Below, piece by piece: positions 44,495 to 52,410 of a DNA stretch of 54,842 nt. The stretch lies in contig JASIAM010000069.1 of NCBI GenBank assembly GCA_030041985.1, forward strand, positions 1 to 54,842, written 5' to 3'. Both the position numbers and the translations under genes were made by a program. This DNA is from Bryobacteraceae bacterium. GTDB lineage: Bacteria > Acidobacteriota > Terriglobia > Bryobacterales > Bryobacteraceae. Positions within the stretch are counted from its first letter, which is position 1; the number at the start of each line of letters is the position of its first letter. The notes below the pieces were generated by a model. The model made no database searches. It was given only the letters and a program-made list of their open reading frames with translations, and was not told where the DNA came from.

Positions 44495-46231
44495 ATGAGA
44501 CCCTCCCCCCAGATCATTGTTCTGGATGCCGGGGGGCAGTACTGCCACCTCATCGCCCGCAAGGTTCGCGAATTCGGTATTTACGCCGAAATCCGCCCCA
44601 GTGAAACTTACGCCGGAGAAATTTCTGCAGCCAGGGGCCTGATTATCTCGGGAGGCCCCAGCAGCGTTTATGATCCGGCCAGTCCAACGGTCGATCCGGC
44701 AATCTTTACCTCCGGCCAACCGGTGCTGGGGATCTGTTATGGCCAGCAATTGATGGCTCACCTGCTGGGCGGTACAGTGACGAAGGGCGATCGGGGCGAA
44801 TATGGGTTGGCGACACTGGATCTAGACCTGACTGCGGACCCTCTCTTCGCCGGCTTGGGTGGGCCGCAACAGATCTGGATGAGCCATCGCGACGTGGTCA
44901 CCGAAGTGCCCCAGGGCTTCTCGGTGGTGGGCCGCACCGCCACCTGCGCCGTAGCCGCCGTGGCTGCTCCCGAGCGCAAGCTTTACGGGGTGCAGTTTCA
45001 TCCGGAAGTGGTCCATACGAGCCGCGGGCGCGACCTGCTGCATAATTTCCTGTTTCGCATTTGCGGATGCACGCCTGATTGGGACCCCAGTCACCGTTTG
45101 CCGCTGCTCGAACAGGAGATTCGCGATTATGCCGGCGGGCGCAAAGTGTTCTTCTTCGTGAGCGGCGGCGTAGATTCCACCGTGGCCTTCGCTCTCTGCC
45201 AGCGCGCTTTGGGCGAGGAGCGGGTGCGCGGCGTATACGTGGATACCGGATTCATGCGCGCCGGCGAAACCGAATTTGTCGCGCGCATGCCGGGCATTAC
45301 CGTGGAACACGCCGGCCAGCGGTTTTTTAGGGCGCTCGCGGGAATTACGGACCCCGAGCAGAAGCGCCATGCTATCGGTGAAGAATTCGTGCTGGTGCAG
45401 GAAGAGGTGATCGAAGCGCGGCGGTTGCTGGATGAAGAATGGATTCTGGGGCAGGGCACCATTTATCCCGATACGATTGAATCGGGCGGCACGGCTAAAT
45501 CTTCCGTCATCAAGACGCACCACAACCGCGTGGCAGGAATCCGGAAACTGCTGGCGGCGGGGCGCGTGCTCGAACCGCTAAAATCGCTTTACAAGGACGA
45601 GGTCCGCGCAGTGGGGCGCGAACTGGGCCTGCCTGCGGAACTGCTCGACCGGCACCCCTTCCCCGGTCCCGGCTTGGCCATTCGCTGCTTATGTTGCGAT
45701 ACGGATGCTCCCGTTCTGGAAACGGCCGATGGCTGGATCATTCCTGTCCATTCCGTGGGCGTGCAAGGCGATGAGCGCAGCTACGCGCCGGTTCTGGCGA
45801 TTGACCGGCTCGATCACCGGGCAGGAACAGAACTGATCAACCGGCTCCGCGGCGTTAATCGAGTGATGGCGATCGTAGATTCGCACCAGCCGATTCGCGC
45901 CATGCAGGTTCAAGCCTGCGCGCTCGTGCCCGAGCGGATCGAGCGGCTGCGAACCGCTGACGCTATTGTCCGGCGCCTCTGCCAACGGAGCGGCTATGAC
46001 CAACAAGTGTGGCAATTCCCGGTCATCCTGATCCCGCTGGGCACAATTGACCGGCCGGATTCCATTGTTCTCCGGCCAGTGGAATCGGTTGACGGGATGA
46101 CTGCCCAATCCGCCCTGATGCCGGCCTCACTATTAACTGAGATTTCGAGTGAGTTGCTGGCACAACCTGGAATTTGCGCAATATTTTACGATTTGACTCA
46201 CAAGCCGCCCGGCACTATCGAATGGGAGTAA
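44495..46231 (+). CDS. guaA: GMP synthase (glutamine-hydrolysing), eukaryotic-type C-terminus
   Basis: The product has 578 residues. It turns XMP to GMP with ATP and glutamine. The class I amidotransferase (1-200) has the Cys nucleophile in VLGICYGQQLMAHL and His/Glu in GVQFHPEVVHTS. The ATP-PPase loop is FFVSGGVDSTVAFAL. The C-terminal part is longer than in most bacteria and reads VHSVGVQGDERSYAPVLAID, RVMAIVDSHQPIR, FPVILIPLG and FYDLTHKPPGTIEWE, a pattern like that of eukaryotic GMP synthases. ATG 44495 is used because MRPSPQIIVLDAGGQY is a normal start. An upstream AAGGAG (44462-44467) is too far for it, and no other start fits. Confidence 0.92.
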   Translation: MRPSPQIIVLDAGGQYCHLIARKVREFGIYAEIRPSETYAGEISAARGLIISGGPSSVYDPASPTVDPAIFTSGQPVLGICYGQQLMAHLLGGTVTKGDRGEYGLATLDLDLTADPLFAGLGGPQQIWMSHRDVVTEVPQGFSVVGRTATCAVAAVAAPERKLYGVQFHPEVVHTSRGRDLLHNFLFRICGCTPDWDPSHRLPLLEQEIRDYAGGRKVFFFVSGGVDSTVAFALCQRALGEERVRGVYVDTGFMRAGETEFVARMPGITVEHAGQRFFRALAGITDPEQKRHAIGEEFVLVQEEVIEARRLLDEEWILGQGTIYPDTIESGGTAKSSVIKTHHNRVAGIRKLLAAGRVLEPLKSLYKDEVRAVGRELGLPAELLDRHPFPGPGLAIRCLCCDTDAPVLETADGWIIPVHSVGVQGDERSYAPVLAIDRLDHRAGTELINRLRGVNRVMAIVDSHQPIRAMQVQACALVPERIERLRTADAIVRRLCQRSGYDQQVWQFPVILIPLGTIDRPDSIVLRPVESVDGMTAQSALMPASLLTEISSELLAQPGICAIFYDLTHKPPGTIEWE

Positions 46232-46346
46232 GTCTCACGCTCTCTAATAAACGCATACAACAGAACGCTGAGCCGTCCTGTGCGCTTTGAAGAATGCGTA
46301 GAGTTGTACCTTTCTTGTCATCTTTTCTCGGTGGCGATACGTCCAT

Positions 46347-47060
46347 ATGGTAGATTTGGTGTTAGGAAACCAATTGACGTTGGCAACTCCCTTTGCCTTC
46401 CTTCTCCAGTTAAACCTTGTCGACATGGTGGAACACACCGATGCACTGGAGATGGCAGTAGTCGGTCTGCTACTGTGCTTTTCCGTGTTCTCCTGGACGG
46501 TAATCTTCGCCAAATGGAGCGCCTTGCGTTCCGCCCGCCAAACCAACCAGCGATTCCTGCGCGCCTTTCGGAAGGCCACTGGCCTGGAAGCCGTGGTCAT
46601 CGCGAGCGAACAGTTCCGGCCCTCGCCGCTAGTTGGGGTGTTCGATTACGGGTATGAAGAAGTCGAGCGCCAGGTGAAAACACGCGGCCGTGTCACCAGC
46701 CGCACTTCTGTAGAACGCGCGTTGCAACTCGGGATCAGCGAAGAATTAACGAAACTGGAACGTAACATGCAGTGGTTGGCAACGACGGCTTCCGTAGCGC
46801 CGTTCATCGGGTTGTTCGGCACAGTGTGGGGCATCATACGCGCGTTTAACGACCTGACCACTCAGGGAAGCACCAGTCTGCGCGCGGTAGGCCCGGGGAT
46901 TGCGGGAGCGCTGATTGCCACGGCGTTCGGGTTGTTCGCGGCCATTCCGGCGGCCATTGCTTATAACCAGGTGAGCCACTCGATTCGCCAGGTAGCCGCT
47001 CGCATGGAGGATTTTGCGCTGGAGTTTCTCAACCTTGCCGAACGAAGCTTGGGTGATTGA
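46347..47060 (+). CDS. tolQ: TolQ/ExbB-family proton channel
   Basis: The product has 237 residues. TM1 is LEMAVVGLLLCFSVFSWTVI; TM2 and TM3 lie in LATTASVAPFIGLFGTVWGI and GIAGALIATAFGLFAAIPAA. The conserved GLFGTVWGI and the Thr/Pro of TM2-TM3 are present. With TolR it forms the proton-driven motor of the Tol-Pal system that constricts the outer membrane at division. It is the first gene of the canonical tolQRAB-pal-cpoB order. ATG 46347 has only a weak ribosome site; a start 26 codons later is possible. Confidence 0.92.
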   Translation: MVDLVLGNQLTLATPFAFLLQLNLVDMVEHTDALEMAVVGLLLCFSVFSWTVIFAKWSALRSARQTNQRFLRAFRKATGLEAVVIASEQFRPSPLVGVFDYGYEEVERQVKTRGRVTSRTSVERALQLGISEELTKLERNMQWLATTASVAPFIGLFGTVWGIIRAFNDLTTQGSTSLRAVGPGIAGALIATAFGLFAAIPAAIAYNQVSHSIRQVAARMEDFALEFLNLAERSLGD

Positions 47061-47070
47061 CGGGTCTTAA

Positions 47071-47511
47071 ATGGCGATTGGGACTAACGGCGGTGGTTTT
47101 GGTTCCCGGCGTCGCGGAGGGGGCGCGCTGTCGGAAATTAACGTCACTCCTTTCGTCGATGTGGTCCTGGTGCTGCTGATCATCTTCATGCTCACCGCCC
47201 ACGTCATGGAGTTCGGAATCGAAATCGATGTGCCCAAAGTGCGTGCTGTCAAAGAGAGTGCGCAAGACTTGCCCATAGTTCAAATCAGTAAAGACGGCTT
47301 GGTGTACCTGAACAAGGACGCCGTCAATATCAACGAACTGGGAAACATTATTCGCCAGAAGTTTGGAGGCAAAGCCAAGGCGGTATATGTGCGCGCGGAC
47401 AAGGACACGGTGTTCCAGCCGATCGCCACGGTACTAGCCGAACTGGGCGCGCAGGGATTTCAAGTGAACGTAGTGACCCAGCCCGAGGAAGCCGCGCCGA
47501 AACGCCGATGA
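47071..47511 (+). CDS. tolR: TolR/ExbD-family protein
   Basis: The product has 146 residues. A short basic N-terminus leads to SEINVTPFVDVVLVLLIIFM (the TM helix with the proton-binding Asp in FVDV). The periplasmic domain follows (VPKVRAVKESAQDLPIVQIS, VYVRADKDTVFQPIATVLAE). It pairs with TolQ in the inner membrane. It follows tolQ by 10 bases and overlaps the tolA-like start by four bases. Confidence 0.93.
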   Translation: MAIGTNGGGFGSRRRGGGALSEINVTPFVDVVLVLLIIFMLTAHVMEFGIEIDVPKVRAVKESAQDLPIVQISKDGLVYLNKDAVNINELGNIIRQKFGGKAKAVYVRADKDTVFQPIATVLAELGAQGFQVNVVTQPEEAAPKRR

Positions 47512-48305
47512 GTGCTCATTTCGATACGCTGGATCGGCCCGAACGGTTGGGCAAGTGGCTGGCGGGATCGATTGTGTTCCACGCCGGGATCGCAGCCACT
47601 CTGCTGGTATTCGGCTTGTGGCAGGGCGCGTCCCATGCCAATTTCGGCGATATCAACGGCGGCAGTTTTCGCCCCGTGGCGGTAACTCCGGTGGCCACGA
47701 TTCCTTTGCCACAGCGCGCCGGTCCGGTGAATCCGGTCGCCAACCCCACGGAGTCGCGCGTTCCCGAGCCGCCGCCCAAACCCCAACCCAAGCCCGAGGT
47801 GAAAGCTCCGGAACCAAAGGCCATTCCCATACCCAGCAAGAACGCGGAGCGGCGTCCTTCAAAGCCTGCCGCGCCGCCCAACAAATTTCGCGAGAAACAG
47901 CAGGATCTCCCCAACCAGTTGTACAACCAAAGCGGGGAGGCCCTCGTCTCTCCGATGGTCGGCATGCGGGGCGCAGGGGGCGTCAGTCTGGGCACGAACT
48001 CGCCTTTTGGATTACAGTTCGGCTGGTATGCCAATCTGGTGCGTGACAAAGTGGCGCAAAACTGGCGAACCAGCGACATCGATCCGCGCCTGCATTCCTT
48101 CCCTCAGGTGGTCGTGACGTTTACCATTGAACGCGACGGCTCTGTGCCGCCCGCTTCCGTGCGGGTGGTGCAGCGTAGCGGGAATTTTGCTCTCGATACC
48201 TCTACCCAGCGGGCGGTTCTCGATTCCACACCGTTTCCGGCGCTGCCCCAAGGCTTCCCACATAATTCGGCTGACGTGGAATTTACGTTTGAATTGAGGC
48301 GTTAA
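47508..48305 (+). CDS. tolA: TolA/TonB-like energy-coupling protein
   Basis: The product has 265 residues. A single N-terminal TM segment (SIVFHAGIAATLLVFGLW, ~21-38) is followed by a Pro/Lys-rich spacer (PEPPPKPQPKPEVKAPEPKA, ~85-130) and a C-terminal TonB_C-like domain (VVVTFTIERDGSVPPASVRV, then RAVLDSTPFPALPQGFP). It links the TolQR motor to Pal/TolB. The spacer is shorter and more Pro-rich than the helical TolA of Enterobacteria, so TonB-like is equally fair; the position decides for tolA. The tolB ATG begins at the base after its stop. Confidence 0.85.
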   Translation: MSAHFDTLDRPERLGKWLAGSIVFHAGIAATLLVFGLWQGASHANFGDINGGSFRPVAVTPVATIPLPQRAGPVNPVANPTESRVPEPPPKPQPKPEVKAPEPKAIPIPSKNAERRPSKPAAPPNKFREKQQDLPNQLYNQSGEALVSPMVGMRGAGGVSLGTNSPFGLQFGWYANLVRDKVAQNWRTSDIDPRLHSFPQVVVTFTIERDGSVPPASVRVVQRSGNFALDTSTQRAVLDSTPFPALPQGFPHNSADVEFTFELRR

Positions 48306-49718
48306 ATGAAAAGGTCGATTTGGTTGCTGTTGGCTCTATGCCCCGCGGCGCTGATCCTGGTTTTGCAGGATGGCGCGGCGCAGGATATTCAGAGCAAGAT
48401 TACAAAGGAGGGGCGAGTCAAGATAGCCATCCCCGATTTACGGGGGGCCGGAGCCGCTCAAAACTTGATGCCCGCTTTCAACCAGACCCTGTGGGGCGAC
48501 ATTGCCAATTCCGGCGTGGTCGAAATGGTGCCCAAAACTATGTACCCTTTGACCGTCCCGCAACAGCCCACGGATTTCCGCGAGCCTCCTCCGCCGGCGC
48601 CCGAGAACCCGCGCAGCCGCAATCGCAGCGCGCTGGTTACGCCGCCCAATGGCGGTGGATTGTGGATGACCGACTGGTCTGCCCCCCCAGTTTTGGCTAA
48701 CTATTTAGCGTTTGGCTACGTTGCGGTGCAGAATGACGTGCTGGTTCTCTACGGCTGGCTCTACGACTTGAGCCGCGGAACCCCGGCCAACGCGCAGGTG
48801 ATCGGCAAGCGCTATCTGAGTTCTGTCGATGACGCCGGCGCGCGCAAAGTCGCGCATGAATTCGCCGCCGATATCCTTGTGCTTTTTGGGGGCAAATCGC
48901 TCTACGGGACGCACATTTATTTTACTTCGAGCCGGAACAGCTCCAGCGGCAATCGCGAGATCTGGGTGATGGATCCTGATGGTTCCAACCAGCACCAGCT
49001 TACGCATTTTAATTCGCTATCCATTGAGCCGGCGATCTCCCCCGATGGCACGAAGTTCGCATTTGCTAGCTATGTTCGCGGCAATCCTGGTATATTTATT
49101 TTCTCGGTAGATCCGGTCCGGCAGTTGCCGTTTTATAATCAGGTTGCCTCAGTAAATGAGACGCCCGAATTTACGCCCGACGGAAAACAGATCCTTTATT
49201 CTTCTTCGGCCAGCGGCTGGAACCAGATTTATATCGCCAATCTGGATGGCAGCGGTTTGAAACGGATTTCTTCATCCTCGGCCATTGAAGTGGAGCCCAA
49301 GGTGAATCCCAAAACGGGAAATGAAATTGCCTTTGTTTCGGGGCGGAGCGGGCCGCAACAGATTTACCGGATGAATATCGACGGAGGAGATGTCGAGCGC
49401 CTGACCAATGGCGAGGGCGAAGCTTCGAATCCATCCTGGAACCCCGATGGCCAGAAGCTCGCTTTTTCATGGACGCGAGGCTACGCCACCGGCAATTGGA
49501 ACATCTTCTGGATGGACGTGGCGTCGCGCAATTTTGTCCAGTTGACGCACAGCGAGGGGCGTAATGAAAACCCGAGTTGGGCGCCGGATGGCGTACACAT
49601 TGTATTCATGTCGAACCGCAGCGGCACCAGCCAAATCTATTCGATGCTAGCCGATGGCACGCAGGTGCAGCAGCTAACGACACAAGGCGATAATCGAACC
49701 CCGGTATGGGGAAAGTAG
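48306..49718 (+). CDS. tolB: TolB periplasmic beta-propeller protein
   Basis: The product has 470 residues. The signal peptide is MKRSIWLLLALCPAALILVL. An N-terminal domain (KIAIPDLRGAGAAQNLMPAF, TLWGDIANSGVVEMVPK) precedes a six-bladed propeller of WD40-like PD40 repeats, each with the pattern EPAISPDGTKFAFAS, TPEFTPDGKQILYSS, NPSWNPDGQKLAFSW or NPSWAPDGVHIVFMS. It binds Pal and TolA in the periplasm. A Pro-rich insertion (PTDFREPPPPAPENPRSRNR, ~95-115) is not usual. Confidence 0.92.
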   Translation: MKRSIWLLLALCPAALILVLQDGAAQDIQSKITKEGRVKIAIPDLRGAGAAQNLMPAFNQTLWGDIANSGVVEMVPKTMYPLTVPQQPTDFREPPPPAPENPRSRNRSALVTPPNGGGLWMTDWSAPPVLANYLAFGYVAVQNDVLVLYGWLYDLSRGTPANAQVIGKRYLSSVDDAGARKVAHEFAADILVLFGGKSLYGTHIYFTSSRNSSSGNREIWVMDPDGSNQHQLTHFNSLSIEPAISPDGTKFAFASYVRGNPGIFIFSVDPVRQLPFYNQVASVNETPEFTPDGKQILYSSSASGWNQIYIANLDGSGLKRISSSSAIEVEPKVNPKTGNEIAFVSGRSGPQQIYRMNIDGGDVERLTNGEGEASNPSWNPDGQKLAFSWTRGYATGNWNIFWMDVASRNFVQLTHSEGRNENPSWAPDGVHIVFMSNRSGTSQIYSMLADGTQVQQLTTQGDNRTPVWGK

Positions 49719-49748
49719 AATGAGAAAGCCATCAGCGATCAGCAATCG

Positions 49749-49839
49749 GCTATCAGCTAAAACCGGCGTGGGTTATGGCTTGGCCGGCATGCCATTCGCG
49801 CGAGGCGCCGTCCCTAAATGCACGCGGAAAGCTGATAGC
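49749..49839. repeat. Inverted repeat element between tolB and pal
   Basis: GCTATCAGCT (49749-49758) and AGCTGATAGC (49830-49839) are perfect inverted copies. More partial copies of the same motif (ATCAGCGATCAGCAATCGGC before, TATAGCCGATAGCTAG after) flank them. The region interrupts the tol cluster by 163 bases without genes. It resembles a dispersed intergenic repeat; pairing could also give an RNA structure before the pal start. Confidence 0.5.
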
Positions 49840-49881
49840 TCAAAACTTATAGCCGATAGCTAGTTAGGAAGGGGATAGTTC

Positions 49882-50670
49882 ATGTTCAGTAAACGGAAGT
49901 TGACGATCATCTGTCTGGCGGTAGTGTTTGCCCTTTTCGCCGCGGGCTGCAAGAAGAAAGCGCCCGCGCCCCCACCGCCGCCACCACCGCCGCCAGCGCC
50001 AGTCGCGGCGCCGCCGCCCGCCGCGCCCGTAGTTACCAGTTTTACGGCCGAACCCTCTACCATTGAGAGGGGTCAGTCATCGACGCTGCGCTGGGCCGTT
50101 ACCGGTCAGACCACGCGGATTTCCATCGATCAGGGCATTGGCGATGTGCAGGCGAATGACAACCGCCGCGTGTTCCCGAACAACTCGACTACTTATACCC
50201 TGACGGTCGCCGGGCCGGGAGGGAATGCCACGGCCCGCGCCACAGTCGCCGTAACTGCGCCGCCACCGCCGCCGCCGCCACCGCCACCGGCTGTGACCAA
50301 GCCGGCGTTCCCGGATGTGCTGAGTTCAGAAGTGACCGATGCTTATTTCGACTACGATAAGAGTGACATCCGATCCGACGCCCGCGATGCTCTGACTAAG
50401 GATGCCGCGGCACTCAAAAGCATTCTGGCCGATTATCCCAACGCCACCGTGATGGTGGAAGGCAATTGCGATGAGCGTGGTTCGGCCGAGTACAACCTCG
50501 GCCTGGGTGACCGCCGTGCCACGTCCGCTAAGGACTTCCTGGTACAACTCGGAGTACCCGCGGACCGTCTCAAGACCATTAGCTACGGTAAGGAACGTCC
50601 GGTTTGCACCGAGCACGATGAAAGCTGCTGGCAGAGGAACAGGCGCGCCCATTTCTCGCCGGGGCAATAG
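49882..50670 (+). CDS. pal: Pal peptidoglycan-associated lipoprotein with an inserted Ig-like module
   Basis: The product has 262 residues. The lipoprotein signal ends in the lipobox FAAGC. Then comes a Pro-rich linker, an Ig-like module (~50-125: VVTSFTAEPSTIERGQSSTL, then NSTTYTLTVAGPGGNATARA) and a second run of ten prolines. The OmpA-like domain (~145-262) contains VTDAYFDYDKSDIRSDARDA, VEGNCDERGSAEYNLGLGDR and ISYGKERPVC. It tethers the outer membrane to peptidoglycan. Ordinary Pal proteins lack the central module, which here would lengthen the reach. The start has GGAAGGGG before ATG 49882. Confidence 0.9.
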   Translation: MFSKRKLTIICLAVVFALFAAGCKKKAPAPPPPPPPPPAPVAAPPPAAPVVTSFTAEPSTIERGQSSTLRWAVTGQTTRISIDQGIGDVQANDNRRVFPNNSTTYTLTVAGPGGNATARATVAVTAPPPPPPPPPPAVTKPAFPDVLSSEVTDAYFDYDKSDIRSDARDALTKDAAALKSILADYPNATVMVEGNCDERGSAEYNLGLGDRRATSAKDFLVQLGVPADRLKTISYGKERPVCTEHDESCWQRNRRAHFSPGQ

Positions 50671-50725
50671 GAGATACTAAAGATGTGGAGGCAGTCGAAA
50701 TGACTGCCCCACAGCAGGAGGTCGT

Positions 50726-51658
50726 GTGACAACTCGCTATCTCTGTGTATTAGCCTTGGTGGCTCTGCCGGTTTCCGCTCCGGCGGCCAGCCGCGAGATT
50801 CAGGAACTGCAACGCGATGTGGGATTGCTGCAGGAGCAGGTAAAGAACCTCCAGGCCTCCCAGGACCAGAAGCTAGCCGCTATTCAGGCTATGGTGCAGC
50901 AGGCTATAGACAATGCCAATAGGGCCAACACGGGCGTGGCCGTTATACAGAACGGCTTCGGCCAGAATCTAAAGGACCTGGAAAATAAGGTGGTCACTCC
51001 GGTGGTCAGCTTGGGCACGCGCATGGACCAGATGTCCAACGACTTCCGCAACCTCCAAAATGCGGTCGCCGACCTGACCACCATTATTAATAAACTGCAG
51101 GCGCAACTGACCGACGTCAATAACGCCATCAAAGTACTGCAGACGCCCCCGCCGGCCCCACCGCCGCAGACATCCGGAGGAGCCCCACCCGCTGCCGCGG
51201 CTGGAGTGCCTGGAGCCCCGGCGGCCGCAAGCGCACCCACCATGTCCGCCGACGATCTCTATGCAGCCGCTCTCCGTGACCGCACCAGTGGCAATCTCCC
51301 CCTGGCCATCGAGGAGTTCAATCAGTACCTGCAGTGGTATGGCAATACCAATCTGGCCGCCAACGCCCAATATTATATTGCCTATATCCACTATTCCCAG
51401 GGCCATTACGACGATGCGGTGATGGAATTCGACCTGGTACTCGAGAAATATCCCTCGGATAATACTAAAATTCCCGACGCTCTGTATTACAAAGGAATGT
51501 CGCTCACGCGGCTGGGAAAACGGACGCAGGGATCCGAGGAATTCAAGAAACTGCTCAAGGATTACCCCAAGAGCGATTACTCGCGCCAGGCCTGCGATCA
51601 ACTTACTTCCATGGGGCTGCGCTGCTCCACTGGTGCAACTACGCGCCGCAAGGGCTGA
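50726..51658 (+). CDS. cpoB: Cell division coordinator CpoB (YbgF)
   Basis: The product has 310 residues. The signal peptide reads TTRYLCVLALVALPVSAPAA. A coiled coil follows (~24-135: EIQELQRDVGLLQEQVKNLQ), then a Pro/Ala linker, and TPR-like repeats (~175-300: DDLYAAALRDRTSGNLPLAI, NAQYYIAYIHYSQGHYDDAV, ALYYKGMSLTRLGKRTQGSE). It works with Tol-Pal to coordinate envelope constriction and peptidoglycan synthesis. The start is GTG 50726 with AGGAGG before it. It is the last gene of the tol cluster. Confidence 0.9.
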   Translation: MTTRYLCVLALVALPVSAPAASREIQELQRDVGLLQEQVKNLQASQDQKLAAIQAMVQQAIDNANRANTGVAVIQNGFGQNLKDLENKVVTPVVSLGTRMDQMSNDFRNLQNAVADLTTIINKLQAQLTDVNNAIKVLQTPPPAPPPQTSGGAPPAAAAGVPGAPAAASAPTMSADDLYAAALRDRTSGNLPLAIEEFNQYLQWYGNTNLAANAQYYIAYIHYSQGHYDDAVMEFDLVLEKYPSDNTKIPDALYYKGMSLTRLGKRTQGSEEFKKLLKDYPKSDYSRQACDQLTSMGLRCSTGATTRRKG

Positions 51659-51727
51659 ATAATCCAGCTACCTTACAGTTACGGTAGTCTTCGCGCGGGT
51701 GATTGTCTAACAGGTAATTCGCGGAGT

Positions 51728-52258
51728 TTACGCGGACCGGCGGTGGCGCAGCACAAACACCATCATGGCTGCCAATCCGGCGAGGGTGAGCGACAGTGTG
51801 CCCGGCTCCGGCGCCGGCACTGGGGGATCGACAAAGCTGAAATTCACGTACGAATCAGTGGTGGGTGTTAACCCCGCGAAGTTGACCCATACTTCATTGG
51901 CGCTATATCCCCAGTCAGCCGGCTCAGTCACGAAATTCGACGAGTAGACGACATCGGCAATGTTCAGGTTCTGGAAGTTGAAGACCTCGCCATTGAAAGA
52001 AGTCGGGGCAAAACTCAGGTTCTGGCTGGCCATATTTCCAAACGTGATGTTGACACTGTCGCCGCTGATAAGGTTGGAAATGTCAGGGCCGGATGTCAGA
52101 GTTACCAGCGTAGTGGGAACACTATTGAAGGTTTCGGTTTCGTAAGGAGTTCCCATCACCGGATAGTCGTAGGAGAGGGTGCCTACCACGTCGGCCCGCA
52201 AAGGCGCCAACGCGCTCGACAATGCTAGAAACAGGGACAGCTCGAAAATTCTTGCCAT
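51728..52258 (-). CDS. PEP-CTERM sorting-signal protein
   Basis: The product has 176 residues. The N-terminal signal peptide reads MARIFELSLFLALSSALAPL. A beta-rich middle (VVGTLSYDYPVMGTPYETET … NSVPTTLVTLTSGP) leads to a classical tripartite C-terminal tag: PAPEPGTLSLTLAG, a hydrophobic stretch (LAAMMVFVLR) and the basic end HRRSA. Such tags are cleaved by exosortase EpsH-type enzymes in organisms that make exopolysaccharide. No exosortase is in the window, so one is expected elsewhere. The specific role is unknown. It faces cpoB. Confidence 0.85.
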   Translation of the reverse strand: MARIFELSLFLALSSALAPLRADVVGTLSYDYPVMGTPYETETFNSVPTTLVTLTSGPDISNLISGDSVNITFGNMASQNLSFAPTSFNGEVFNFQNLNIADVVYSSNFVTEPADWGYSANEVWVNFAGLTPTTDSYVNFSFVDPPVPAPEPGTLSLTLAGLAAMMVFVLRHRRSA

Positions 52259-52356
52259 TTTGAGCGTTGAGGTCGTTTAACAACTTCCCCGTTCGGCGAT
52301 TATACCGTAACGGGGCGAAAACGCACCAGTCCTATCGGTACTGGCGCCCGCTGGCA

Positions 52357-52362
52357 TATAAT
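52357..52362 (+). promoter_or_regulatory. Probable -10 box for the decarboxylase-like gene
   Basis: A perfect TATAAT lies 49 bases before the start at 52411. A CCAGT…ACTGG inverted pair (52326-52344) sits just upstream, in the -35 to -30 zone. This is suggestive of a promoter with an operator. Confidence 0.4.
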
Positions 52363-52410
52363 GCCGCATGAGGCGCCCAGGGCACCCCGCGAAGGACTGC
52401 TGAACCTAAG

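Noticed and set aside
43067-44761. 564-codon frame antisense to the S41 protease and guaA
   Set aside because: Both sense genes are certain; the antisense frame crosses an intergenic hairpin and has no family features.
46232-46346. Possible tRNA in the guaA-tolQ gap
   Set aside because: No cloverleaf, T-loop or anticodon stem could be formed by eye.
49960-50300. Repeated CCGCCACCGCC blocks as a possible CRISPR or tandem-repeat locus
   Set aside because: They are in-frame polyproline codons of pal without spacers.
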